Source of the DNA: Rhodospirillales bacterium
GTDB taxonomy: Bacteria > Pseudomonadota > Alphaproteobacteria > Rhodospirillales > Defluviicoccaceae
DNA: 11,183 bases
Assembly: GCA_026125865.1 (NCBI GenBank)
Contig: JAHCKI010000051.1
Coordinates: forward strand, 1 to 11,183
Reading direction: 5' to 3'
A program made the translations under genes and the position numbers. This document shows, one piece after another, positions 1 to 7,410 of the stretch. Every line of letters begins with the position of its first letter. Position 1 is the stretch's first letter. The notes beneath the pieces were generated by a model. It was not told where the DNA came from and ran no database searches. It saw only the letters and a list, made by a program, of their open reading frames with translations.

Positions 1-1308
1 AACAATGCGTTGCGGGTCGCCCTTGACTTTGGCGATCATCCTGATCCGAAGCGCTGGGCGCGATTTGGGGAAATCGGCTGCTGGTGGTTTCGCTGGGACA
101 ATTCGGATGCGGAGGCGGATGCGGGCGTGACGGCCCTTTGGTCGGGGCGACGTGGCCAAAAAGCCGAACTGCTTCAGATGAGCGGCGACGGGACCGTTTC
201 GGTTGTGGAATCGGGACACGTCAAGGTCGTGAGCCATTCGCTTGCGGCGACCCGAAACCGGGTGTTCGAGACGGTGGCGGAATGGCCGGCCCGCGCCCTG
301 TATCAACACGACCGCGGCGTTGGGTGGACGACCTCGAGAGCGCCCGATTCCCCAAGTGTTCCGCTACCCCGATGGCGTCACCAGCTCCTGCCCATGGTGC
401 TCTTGCGCAATGTGTTGGTCCGCATCCTCCGCGAAGGTCTCGAAGAGCACTGGACCATCGGTATTCTTGACGGCGAAGCGGGCGAGATCGCTTTCAGCTT
501 CGACGCGCGCCAAGTGCGGTGGCTGCCCGAACTGGCCGGAGGCTATCTCGCCGATCCCTTCGCCATCGACGCGGACGGCGAGACCGTTATTTTTGCCGAA
601 GGCTATCTGTTCGACGACCGCCACGGCTTCATCGTTGCCTTGCACCGACACGAGAACGGTGACGTGTCGGCCGCGGAAGAGGTTCTGCGGCTTCCGTGCC
701 ATGGCTCCTACCCGCAGGTGTTCCGGCATGATGACGGCATTTATCTTCTGCCCGAAGCGGCCGGAAGCGGCTGCGTCCGGCTCTACCGGGCGGTAACGTT
801 TCCCAATAAATGGGAGCCGGATCGCGTGCTTATCGAGGATTTCGCCGGCGCCGATCCCACCGTCTTTCGCCATCAGGGGCGGTGGTGGTTGTTGGCTGGC
901 GACCACAACGACCAGGACGAAACCAAGTTGTTCGCGTTTTTCTCCGACGATCTTTTCGGGCCTTGGCAACCGCATCCGCTGAACCCGGTCAAGGCCGACC
1001 TCGGGTCCTCACGCCCGGCCGGTGCACCCTTCCTCCACGAAGGCCGGTTGCTGCGGCCGGCCCAGGTGGGAACGGAGACGTACGGCGGCGCCGTCGCGGT
1101 CAACCACGTCATTCACCTGAGCCCGGAGGCGTTCGTCGAGGAGACCATCGCTATTCTGCGCCCCGACCCTTACTCCCCCTACCCCGCGGGTCTCCACACC
1201 TTGAACCGCTGCGGCAGCGTCGTCGTCATCGACGGCAAACGCCATGCATGGTCATGGCGCTGCCTCCTCCACAACATCGCGCGGCTCGCCGCGGACATGA
1301 GGGCATAG
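1..1308 (+). CDS. Glucosamine-inositolphosphorylceramide-transferase-like (GH43-like propeller) protein, 5' end outside window
   Basis: The reading frame is open from base 1 to a TAG at 1306-1308, so 435 residues are visible and the true start probably lies upstream; the TTG at 10 has no convincing ribosome site. From about residue 130 the protein has the run of motifs I associate with the N-terminal domain of plant glucosamine inositolphosphorylceramide transferase and its bacterial relatives: YLADPFAID, SYPQVFRHDDGIYLLPE, GADPTVFRHQGRWWLLAGD and GRLLRPAQ...YGGAVAVNHV. This is a five-bladed propeller related to GH43-type folds. The first ~130 residues (ALDFGDHPDP, GCWWFRWDN) resemble the end of a formyltransferase-like domain that is fused to this domain in some bacterial proteins; that fusion is inferred. 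A role in glycosylating a lipid or surface glycan is likely, but the substrate is unknown. It probably forms an operon with the gene starting 11 bp downstream. Confidence 0.75.
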   Translation, partial: NNALRVALDFGDHPDPKRWARFGEIGCWWFRWDNSDAEADAGVTALWSGRRGQKAELLQMSGDGTVSVVESGHVKVVSHSLAATRNRVFETVAEWPARALYQHDRGVGWTTSRAPDSPSVPLPRWRHQLLPMVLLRNVLVRILREGLEEHWTIGILDGEAGEIAFSFDARQVRWLPELAGGYLADPFAIDADGETVIFAEGYLFDDRHGFIVALHRHENGDVSAAEEVLRLPCHGSYPQVFRHDDGIYLLPEAAGSGCVRLYRAVTFPNKWEPDRVLIEDFAGADPTVFRHQGRWWLLAGDHNDQDETKLFAFFSDDLFGPWQPHPLNPVKADLGSSRPAGAPFLHEGRLLRPAQVGTETYGGAVAVNHVIHLSPEAFVEETIAILRPDPYSPYPAGLHTLNRCGSVVVIDGKRHAWSWRCLLHNIARLAADMRA

Positions 1309-1319
1309 GGTACCAAAAG

Positions 1320-2357
1320 ATGAAGCTCCGCAAGCTGATGGCAGGCGTCGCCATGGTCACAGCCGTGTCCCTCCTCGCCGCCTGGACGTGGCACGCAACC
1401 ACACCCCTCCTCTTCGTCGCACACGCCCCTGATCGCTATGAGCGGCGCTCCGAGGCATTCGCCGCGCACGTGACCGGCACCATCGACGAGCGCGCGACGA
1501 CACAAATGTTCCGCCTCAACGGGGGAGAGTGGCAAGAAATCCGGCAAGCGCCACCGAGGGTGCCTCCTCCCAACTTCACCATCGAGATGCTCCCGTCAAT
1601 GCTGCGTCCGGGGGAGAACACCCTCGACCTTCAGGTCGGTTCCTATCTGCGTCCCAGTCAAAGCTTCACCCACCGATTTGTGTACGATCCAGACGTGCCC
1701 AGTCTGCCGAGGACGATCGATTGGAGCGACCGCGCCCCGCTCGACGTGCAGGACGGACAATGGGAGGTGTTCCGCGACCGGTCGGGAGAGGGCTGGGTGC
1801 GGCCTGTCCCGGGTACCGAGGGCTGGGACCGTATAATCGTCGCGAGCGGCGCCTTTCCGGGCGGACGACGCGTTCGTACCCGTATCATTCTGGAGAACAA
1901 TCCAGCCAAACGCGTCAACTGGGGCTTCGGCGTGTTTCCGCTGTGGGGCGGCCAGCCCGATGTTCCGGACCATCGTCCGCGTCGTGGCTGGCGCTTCGGT
2001 CTCGCCTGGTATTCCTCCGGTCACGGCGGCGTCGGAACCGAGTTCTCGGAGAAGATTGGCGACGCGGAGCCGGTGTGGGTCGGAACCTACCGCGACCTGA
2101 AGATGGAGGCAGGTCGGCCCTACCACGTGGTCACCGAGACGTGGCCTCGACGGGCTGCCGACGGCCGCTTGCTGTCCTGGGTTCAGCGCTTGAAGTGGTG
2201 GGCTGACGGCGACCCGGAGCCTTCGTCGTGGCTTGTTGTCGACGACCGCTGGGGCGCGCCACTGCCCGACGGCGAGTACGGGGTGACGCTGTTCTCGCTG
2301 CGTGCGCCGGTCGCGTTCGGCCCGGTCCGAATCGAGCCGCTCGATCCACCGGAGTGA
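1320..2357 (+). CDS. Exported or membrane-anchored protein with Ig-like and concanavalin/lectin-like regions
   Basis: The protein has 345 residues and starts at ATG 1320, the first methionine after the upstream stop; AGGG at 1307-1310 is a weak ribosome site. Residues about 7-24 (MAGVAMVTAVSLLAAWTW, after KLRK) form a signal peptide or signal anchor, so the rest should face the periplasm. Residues about 43-125 look like an Ig-like beta sandwich (FRLNGGEWQEI, then LRPGENTLDLQV). The remainder is rich in Trp, Gly and Tyr (GWDRIIVASGAFPGG, NWGFGVFPLWGG, GWRFGLAWYSS, YHVVTETWPRR, LKWWADGD), a pattern typical of jellyroll carbohydrate-binding or laminin-G-like domains. I see no catalytic signature and assign no reaction. 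The proximity to the glycosyltransferase-like gene suggests a surface-glycan role. The last 58 codons lie antisense to the end of the FG-GAP gene. The existence of the gene is much surer than its function. Confidence 0.8.
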   Translation: MKLRKLMAGVAMVTAVSLLAAWTWHATTPLLFVAHAPDRYERRSEAFAAHVTGTIDERATTQMFRLNGGEWQEIRQAPPRVPPPNFTIEMLPSMLRPGENTLDLQVGSYLRPSQSFTHRFVYDPDVPSLPRTIDWSDRAPLDVQDGQWEVFRDRSGEGWVRPVPGTEGWDRIIVASGAFPGGRRVRTRIILENNPAKRVNWGFGVFPLWGGQPDVPDHRPRRGWRFGLAWYSSGHGGVGTEFSEKIGDAEPVWVGTYRDLKMEAGRPYHVVTETWPRRAADGRLLSWVQRLKWWADGDPEPSSWLVVDDRWGAPLPDGEYGVTLFSLRAPVAFGPVRIEPLDPPE

Positions 2358-4720
2358 GTTGTGCCGGCGGTGGAGTCGTTTCGCCACAGCAATACATGGT
2401 GGGGCTCGTCCCAGGCGATGCTGACGATGTCGAGATCGCCGTCATGGTCCAGGTCGTGCAAACGGCTGCCGAGGTGGCTTTCGCGGCCGTGGCTGATCTC
2501 ATGTGGCGTGAATGATCCTCTGCCGTCGTTTTCCCAGATGACAAGCCGTTTGTCGCCGCGGTGCTCGGCGGTCGCCAAGTCGACGTCACCGTCCGCGTCC
2601 AGGTCACCGGCATCGAGGCTGTTGGTCGTCGCCTGACGGGCGAGCAGGTGCCGCGGCCATGACCCGCTGTCGGCGCCTTCCGGCGGCTGTTCGAACCAGT
2701 AGGTTTCGGCATCCCGATCGAGGCCGTTCTCCTCCGTCACGACAACGTCGAGGCGGCCATCGCCATCGAGATCGGCCGCTTCCACGCGATCCGGATATTC
2801 CGCTTCCGGCAAAGCGCCGATCACGTGCGTGGTCCAGCCTCCCGCTGTTGTGCCTGGGTTGCGGTACCACTCGATTCTCTTGCTTTCGCCAGTAGTAGCG
2901 ATGACGTCCTCGAAGCCATCGTTATCCATGTCGCCGGTGGCGACTCCTTCATCGGATGCAGAAGCGGAGACGTGGACCCTCGGCCACGTCGACGATTCCG
3001 GCTCTTCGGGAATCTCGAATGCGAAGACACCGTTGCCGCTTGAGATCACGATCTCGGGTCTGCCGCCAGGAACGAGTTGCGCCAGCCGGTATCCTTGTGC
3101 GCCGAGGGCATGACTGGCCGCGGGCACGGCGCCGATACGGCGGGCGCGCCACGAGCTGAGGTCCCCGCCTTCGGCTTCCAGCCAGAAGATGCCAAGGCCG
3201 TCTTCGTCTCCGGGTATCAGCTTGCGAACAAGCCTCGTTAGCCACCCCTGCCGGTGGCCGGTCTCGTTCTTCTGGGCAAGGAGGTCGGCGGCGCCATCAC
3301 CGTCCACGTCGAGCACGGCAAAGGCTTGCATTCCGGAGGGAAGCAACCGCCGCTGCCAGGTCCCGGTCAAGTCGCCGCCCGGGCTCAGATACACGAACGG
3401 GCCGCTCACGATATCATCGCTTCCGTCCCGGTCGATGTCACCGAATCCCAACGATAGGGTGCGGACGTGTTCGTTGGTGATGACGAGCGGCGTCCATCGC
3501 GTCAATGACAGGGGCTTGGCCCGTGCCGCGGCGCGACGTTCCCCTGTTTGGTTCATCCACACCCTCACCGGCGGGTTGCCGGTCCAGTTGGCGCCAAAGA
3601 TGTCCGGATCTCCGTCGCGATCGATGTCGGCGACGACGCCGTTGTGCAGACCCGTGTTCGCCACGATATGGCGCTGCCACTCGGTCGCCTTGCCGTCGCG
3701 GTTCTCGAACACCATGACACGGCGATCGGCCGAGGTGTGCATCTGGGCAAGTACGAGGTCCACGTCGCCGTCGCTGTCCATGTCTGCCGCCCGCAGGGTA
3801 TGGCAGCGTTCGAGCTGTTCAACGACCGTGTGCGACTTCCACGAGCCCGTAGGGTCGCCGGACGCCGGAGTCCACCACTGGACGTCAGCCGTATCTTCCG
3901 AGGACGAGAACAGAATGTCGGCGTTGCCGTCTCGATTTATATCCGTAACCAGGGCCTTGAAATTGTTGGGTGCGGGACCGATGAAATGTTCATCCCACAC
4001 CAGCGTTTGGCCGGCATCCGAGGAATCGTTCTTATCGCCCCCGTCGCGGACCCGGTTTTGCCCTGGGTTTTCGAGCCAGCTGCCTCTGAGCACCAAATCG
4101 ATATCGCCGTCAGCGTCTACATCGCCGCTGGTCAAACCCTCGTGACCCATGTTCTCTACTTTCAGCCCTTTTTGGGTCCAAACATCGGGCTCGGTCTGGA
4201 AAAAGATCATGGCGTCGTCGTTCGTTCTCGTGGCGGCGTCGAGGCGCCCGTCTCCGTCGAAGTCGGCGAGCTCGATGCTCTTGCCCCAGCCGCCGATGAC
4301 ACCGATGACATGCCGCCGCCATTGCCCGCCGTCCGCCGGATCGCCGGCTGATCGCGGGTTTTCGAACCAAAGCAGATTGGCGCCGTCGGGCCCGTCGGCG
4401 ATGACGACATCGGGATCGCCATCGCCATCCACGTCACCGACCTCACCGTCCGTCGAGAACTGGACGATCGGCACCGCGATGGTGGTCTTCTGCCACGATG
4501 GAAACCGGTACCAGGTCAGGTTTTCTCCGGGGGAGCCGCCGATGACGAGGTCGAGGTCGCCGTCCCCATCGATATCGCCGACCATCTTGCAGTCGCCTGC
4601 GCCGGCGGTGTCGACAATCTCCGCCCGCAGCTGCAAGGGCGCACCATCGTCCGCGACGGCGGAGCCGCCGCAAACGGCGAGCAGCATGAGACGAATAGCG
4701 ATGAATGGTTGTTTCATCAT
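2183..4720 (-). CDS. Secreted FG-GAP/VCBS double beta-propeller protein
   Basis: The protein has 845 residues. A Sec signal peptide covers residues 1-23 (hydrophobic core IAIRLMLLAVCGG, likely cut after SAVA). Thirteen DxDxDGxxD calcium loops start near residues 49, 96, 153, 200, 260, 313, 365, 428, 471, 597, 650, 706 and 756, and a degenerate repeat lies near 545-561 (LVPGGRPEIVIS). The 7+7 arrangement around a basic linker (RRAAARAKPLSL, ~395-406) suggests two seven-bladed propellers. Such propellers usually bind ligands or hold surface proteins; no enzyme domain is present and the partner is unknown. GGAAGG at 4721-4726 abuts the first ATG, so the second ATG (4717, 3 nt spacing) may be the real start. 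Residues 788-845 are low-complexity, rich in Ser, Gly, Thr and Pro, and antisense to the convergent gene, so they look like a read-through tail. Confidence 0.92.
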   Translation of the reverse strand: MMKQPFIAIRLMLLAVCGGSAVADDGAPLQLRAEIVDTAGAGDCKMVGDIDGDGDLDLVIGGSPGENLTWYRFPSWQKTTIAVPIVQFSTDGEVGDVDGDGDPDVVIADGPDGANLLWFENPRSAGDPADGGQWRRHVIGVIGGWGKSIELADFDGDGRLDAATRTNDDAMIFFQTEPDVWTQKGLKVENMGHEGLTSGDVDADGDIDLVLRGSWLENPGQNRVRDGGDKNDSSDAGQTLVWDEHFIGPAPNNFKALVTDINRDGNADILFSSSEDTADVQWWTPASGDPTGSWKSHTVVEQLERCHTLRAADMDSDGDVDLVLAQMHTSADRRVMVFENRDGKATEWQRHIVANTGLHNGVVADIDRDGDPDIFGANWTGNPPVRVWMNQTGERRAAARAKPLSLTRWTPLVITNEHVRTLSLGFGDIDRDGSDDIVSGPFVYLSPGGDLTGTWQRRLLPSGMQAFAVLDVDGDGAADLLAQKNETGHRQGWLTRLVRKLIPGDEDGLGIFWLEAEGGDLSSWRARRIGAVPAASHALGAQGYRLAQLVPGGRPEIVISSGNGVFAFEIPEEPESSTWPRVHVSASASDEGVATGDMDNDGFEDVIATTGESKRIEWYRNPGTTAGGWTTHVIGALPEAEYPDRVEAADLDGDGRLDVVVTEENGLDRDAETYWFEQPPEGADSGSWPRHLLARQATTNSLDAGDLDADGDVDLATAEHRGDKRLVIWENDGRGSFTPHEISHGRESHLGSRLHDLDHDGDLDIVSIAWDEPHHVLLWRNDSTAGTTHSGGSSGSIRTGPNATGARSENSVTPYSPSGSGAPQRSSTTSHDEGSGSPSAHHFKR

Positions 4721-5076
4721 CCTTCCGGGCTTGTCGGGGTGGCGGTTTCGCTCGTTCTGAAGTCTCTACGGTTCCTATGCGCGCGCGCAGAGCGCCGGCA
4801 TCGTCATGTCCTCGGCATTGCGCCCGCAACACGCCGCCGCTCCCCTCACTCTTGGTTTCACCAAATGGTTGTAATTCCGGATGATGGCGGATTGAAGGCA
4901 GAAGACGATGTGGAGTCCGCGCACGTCGTCATAAGACGATAGGCGTTGTTCCTCGACATGCAAACCTCGAAGGAGTGGAAGGCAGGGAAAACGCATTTAG
5001 CGGAAGTTGCCTAACAACTTGATAAAACTATGTTTTTCTGGTTCGAACTTTTTCGAAATTTGATTGTGTATAGGCT

Positions 5077-5259
5077 CTACAAATTCTCGTCGTGCCGGAG
5101 AATCCTGTATCGCGTCCCGCGTCCTTCGCCGATGCGCTCAAAGCACTTTAGTTCGATCAGCTTTTTAATGCTGGACTCCACCGTGCGCGGCGGAAATCCG
5201 CTAAAGTGTCGAAGATCTGATTCGAACTCTTTGCGTCCAGCTCCACCATTTCTCCGTTA
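5077..5259 (-). pseudogene. Remnant of a winged-helix DNA-binding domain
   Basis: Between an in-frame TAA (5259-5257) and a TAG (5079-5077), the minus strand encodes 59 residues with no ATG, GTG or TTG before the core of the domain. The core reads GRKEFESDLRHFSG, then PPRTVESSIKKLIELKCFER and IGEGRGTRYRIL. This matches the recognition helix and beta-hairpin wing of a winged-helix domain as found at the C-terminus of Fic, AlbA-type or MarR-like regulators; which parent family is not clear. Upstream, the coding signal seems to pass into another frame (HQKHNGEMVELDAK...), consistent with a frameshift. It is flanked on its 5' side by the hairpin repeats. I read it as a decayed 3' end of a regulator gene. 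Confidence 0.5.
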
Positions 5260-5319
5260 TGTTTTTGGTGCTGGAGTCGCGCGTCCGCGCTATTTCCGAA
5301 GTTCTCAGGCTGCACCAGG

Positions 5320-5346
5320 CTCATGCTTCGACAAGCTCAGCATGAG
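5320..5346 (+). repeat. REP-like hairpin element, copy 1
   Basis: This is a 27-bp imperfect palindrome. A 7-bp stem CTCATGC / GCATGAG encloses the core TTCGACAAGCTCA. The TCGACARGCTC core with CTCATG arms resembles short extragenic palindromes that are abundant between genes in many alphaproteobacterial genomes. It is intergenic and faces copy 2 in the opposite orientation 32 bp away. Confidence 0.7.
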
Positions 5347-5365
5347 GTCGTGTATTATTGTGGTT

Positions 5366-5405
5366 AAAAAGAAGGGGCCTCATGGTGAGCCTGTCGAACC
5401 ATGAG
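5366..5405 (-). terminator. Possible Rho-independent terminator of the TPR gene, made from REP copy 2
   Basis: About 66 bp after the TPR gene's stop, the minus strand carries the 8-bp hairpin CTCATGGT / ACCATGAG followed by GCCCCTTCTTTTT. The T-run begins about 5 nt after the stem and is interrupted by C, so it is not ideal. No other hairpin with a T-run was noticed between the TPR gene and the FG-GAP gene in this direction. Confidence 0.4.
5379..5405 (-). repeat. REP-like hairpin element, copy 2 (inverted)
   Basis: This is the inverted partner of copy 1. An 8-bp stem CTCATGGT / ACCATGAG encloses GAGCCTGTCGA on the plus strand. Read on the minus strand it matches copy 1 at 25 of 28 positions. 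Two of the three differences are the two halves of one stem base pair, which is C-G in copy 1 and G-C in copy 2, so the hairpin is preserved. The third difference is in the loop. Confidence 0.7.
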
Positions 5406-5471
5406 CCACGAGCCGCCTGAGCGCTCCTTCCCCACGTCATCCACCGAGCAAGTCCGGTACTTGAGAGGACC

Positions 5472-6872
5472 TCACCTCCCCTCCAGCGCCGCGATTCGCT
5501 CTTGCACCGCGCGGAGGTTATCGCGCCATCCCGCGTGACTGGGGTTCATTTCCGTAAGCCGCTGCATGATCGTAAGAACGGACCGGCAATACCGCAGTTC
5601 TCCCTCCCGATCATTCTGATGCCGCGCAATGTTCGCCATGCGCCAGAAGGAAGCCGCCAAATCATACTGCCGGCCGGCGTGACCGGGATCGTCCGCCGCA
5701 AGGCGTTCGGCTATGTCCAGCGACGCCTGGAAACTTTGCAGCGCCGCAGACAGGTTGCCCTGCGCAACCTGAACGTCACCGATCTTGTTATGGGAGACCG
5801 ACAGGTCACGCTGCCACCCGGCGTGACCGGAATCGTCTTTCAGGCGCGCCTCGTCGATGGCCATGGCTTGGCGATAGGTTTGCTCCGCCGCAGCCAGGTC
5901 GCCCTTGTCCTGTTGTACGTCGCCCAGGCCGAACAGCGCGCGCGTCCGCTGCCCGAGGTCGCCGGTCTTGGCGGCGGAGTCGAGGGCGGCGTGGTAGGCG
6001 GTTTCGGCCTCGCCGAGGCTGCCGGCCGCCACCGCCGCGTCGCCGTAGTCCAGCCAACGGCGGGGATCGTCCGGGTCGAGGCGCGCCGCCTTTTCGTACC
6101 AACCCTTGGCTTCGGCGATGTTGTTCACGAACACCACGGCGGCCAAATGGCGGGCCGCCTCGGCCTGCTGCTTGTTGGCCTGCGTTTCCCGCTGCCTCGC
6201 CTTCGCCGCGGCCTTGGCGCTGTCCTCGTACGACTGCTTCAGCAGGCCCTCGGCGAGGTGGAGCTTGCCCTTGTTGGCGGCCTCGACAGCCTCGGCCGCG
6301 TTGTCGATGTCCTTTTGGCTCAGATTGCGCGTCGTTCCGGGGCCAATCTCCCGGGCGATCGCTTCCTTGGTTACCGGCGGAATCGAAACCGTAGGGCGTG
6401 GTCGCCGCCAAGCGACAAAGGCGATGAAGATACCGACCACGGGGGCGACCGCCAGTAGTTGTTCAAGCGGCCGCTGTTGCAGGAAATCATCAGCGAGTTC
6501 AAGCAACCACTTCCACGCAGCATTCGGGGATTCAATTGCCGCTTTACTCTCTTCTTCGGGTTTCCGTTCTTGGGCCGGATCGTTCTTTTTCGATTCAGTT
6601 ACAACGTCCTCAGTGCGCGCCTTTACTGTGTTCCGATCCGGTTTTTCGATTGCGCGATCGGTATCGACGCGGTCCGGACTTTGTTTTGTCCCCTCGTCAT
6701 GCTCCTGGGTGTAAGATTCCTTGGCCACCGGCGGTTCCGAAACCGCCGAACCCAGCGGAAGCACGGTCAGGAAGGTCAAGACAAAAGCCGCGACAAAGGC
6801 GAGGACGGCCGTACCTGCCGCGCCTACCGACTCTTGGCCCGTGTTCGGATTGCCCGATTCCGTATCGTTCAT
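5472..6872 (-). CDS. Two-TM protein with C-terminal TPR repeats
   Basis: The protein has 466 residues. There is one hydrophobic segment at about 20-41 (GTAVLAFVAAFVLTFLTVLPLG) and a second at about 138-155 (QLLAVAPVVGIFIAFVAW, ending in WRRPRP). Between them lies a charged, Lys/Glu/Asp-rich, probably disordered stretch, and if the first segment stays in the membrane this loop would be periplasmic. Residues ~185-240 are Ala/Lys/Gln-rich and likely helical or coiled-coil. TPR units follow from ~240 to the end; the last ones repeat with an exact 48-residue period marked by DD.GHAGxQ.DL at 346 and 394 and NPSHAGWRDNL at 443. TPRs mediate protein-protein binding; no enzymatic domain is seen, so a membrane scaffold is the safest call. 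The start is the only good ATG, with a G-rich run upstream but no clear Shine-Dalgarno site. It lies 68 bp downstream of the CBS gene on the same strand and may be co-transcribed. Confidence 0.88.
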   Translation of the reverse strand: MNDTESGNPNTGQESVGAAGTAVLAFVAAFVLTFLTVLPLGSAVSEPPVAKESYTQEHDEGTKQSPDRVDTDRAIEKPDRNTVKARTEDVVTESKKNDPAQERKPEEESKAAIESPNAAWKWLLELADDFLQQRPLEQLLAVAPVVGIFIAFVAWRRPRPTVSIPPVTKEAIAREIGPGTTRNLSQKDIDNAAEAVEAANKGKLHLAEGLLKQSYEDSAKAAAKARQRETQANKQQAEAARHLAAVVFVNNIAEAKGWYEKAARLDPDDPRRWLDYGDAAVAAGSLGEAETAYHAALDSAAKTGDLGQRTRALFGLGDVQQDKGDLAAAEQTYRQAMAIDEARLKDDSGHAGWQRDLSVSHNKIGDVQVAQGNLSAALQSFQASLDIAERLAADDPGHAGRQYDLAASFWRMANIARHQNDREGELRYCRSVLTIMQRLTEMNPSHAGWRDNLRAVQERIAALEGR

Positions 6873-6940
6873 GGCGCCCCCCGTTCGCGTCTGTCCCTAG
6901 CCCCACCCTATCCCGCGGCGGGGGTCATGGTGGTGGCGGG

Positions 6941-7369
6941 TTACGTCACGATGTAGCGCCGTAGGGCCTCCACTTCGCTTTCCGCTTCCTCGATGCGGCT
7001 TTTGACCACGTCGCCGATGCTGACGACGCCGACCAGTTGGCCGTTGTCGACGACGGGAACATGGCGAAAACGCTGCGCCGTCATCATGCCCATGATGCCG
7101 CACACGGGCTCCCGCGACGAGCAGGTCACCACCTTGGTCGTCATCAGCTCGCTGACGCGCTTCTCGAACACCTTCTCGCGCAAGCGGTTCGTGGCTAGAA
7201 CGAGGTCGCGTTCCGACAGGATGCCGGCGATTGATCGATCCTCATTCAACACCAGCACGGCGCCCACCTTCTTATCCTGCATCAATGCCAGGGCGGCGGC
7301 CACCGGTTCGCCGGGGCCGATGGCAATCACCTCGGCGCCCTTTTTTTTCAGGATGTCGGAAACGTACAT
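6941..7369 (-). CDS. Two-CBS-domain protein
   Basis: This 142-residue protein consists almost only of a CBS pair (Bateman module): CBS1 at about 8-62 (VGAVLVLNEDRSIAGILSERDLV) and CBS2 at about 74-128 (ELMTTKVVTC, then FRHVPVVDNGQLVGVVSIGD), followed by a short Glu-rich helix. Such stand-alone proteins bind adenine nucleotides (AMP, ATP, SAM) and act as energy sensors or regulators of partner proteins; the ligand here is not readable from sequence. The ATG start has a strong AGGAG site at 7378-7382 with 8-nt spacing, so this gene has its own good translation signal although it lies only 41 bp after the ligase gene. Codons 8-10 contain a run of eight A residues (7341-7348). A regulatory link to the upstream amidohydrolase/ligase pair is inferred from position only. 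Confidence 0.93.
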   Translation of the reverse strand: MYVSDILKKKGAEVIAIGPGEPVAAALALMQDKKVGAVLVLNEDRSIAGILSERDLVLATNRLREKVFEKRVSELMTTKVVTCSSREPVCGIMGMMTAQRFRHVPVVDNGQLVGVVSIGDVVKSRIEEAESEVEALRRYIVT

Positions 7370-7377
7370 CGACGGTT

Positions 7378-7382
7378 CTCCT
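7378..7382 (-). promoter_or_regulatory. Shine-Dalgarno site of the CBS gene
   Basis: AGGAG on the minus strand lies 8 nt before the ATG at 7369. It is one of the clearest ribosome sites in the window and fixes this start. Confidence 0.7.
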
Positions 7383-7410
7383 TCGCAAGTCGTCTATCCC
7401 AGAGTGAACG

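Larger units (their letters stand above)
4727..5471. other. 745-bp intergenic region, partly AT-rich
   Basis: No intact gene with a credible start is seen here. From right to left it holds two facing hairpin repeats (5320-5405), a winged-helix gene remnant (5077-5259), an AT-rich stretch (about 5020-5076) unlike the surrounding GC-rich DNA, a small inverted repeat AAGTTG-5 nt-CAACTT (5004-5020), and TTGGT-3 nt-ACCAA (4852-4864). The leftmost part must contain the promoter and leader of the FG-GAP gene, but I find no convincing -35/-10 pair. An alternating GC run lies near 4778-4788. AT-richness, an eroded gene and repeats together suggest past insertion and decay. Confidence 0.6.

Noticed and set aside
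1596..2387. 263-codon minus-strand open frame opposite the lectin-like gene
   Set aside because: It is a composition shadow; only the plus frame has a signal anchor and a domain-like pattern.
4652..4720. Possible lipoprotein signal (LLAVC) in the FG-GAP protein
   Set aside because: The residue before Cys is Val rather than Gly, Ala or Ser, and a good signal peptidase I site (SAVA) follows.
4852..4866. GTTTCAC-containing sequence that resembles half of a parS site
   Set aside because: Only one half matches TGTTTCACGTGAAACA; the centre and other half do not, and it is 5 kb from parB.
4762..4996. Possible small protein or transposase relic on the minus strand left of the winged-helix remnant
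   Set aside because: An open frame exists but has no recognisable motif, no ribosome site and many Cys/Arg residues typical of chance frames.
5502..6458. Long plus-strand open frame antisense to the TPR gene
   Set aside because: It has no family motifs, while the opposite strand encodes clear TPR repeats; long antisense frames are expected in GC-rich DNA.
7341..7348. Run of eight A residues (A AAA AAG slippery heptamer) in codons 8-10 of the CBS gene
   Set aside because: It could allow a -1 frameshift, but it lies at the very start of the gene, there is no evident stimulator, and the in-frame product is a complete CBS pair.
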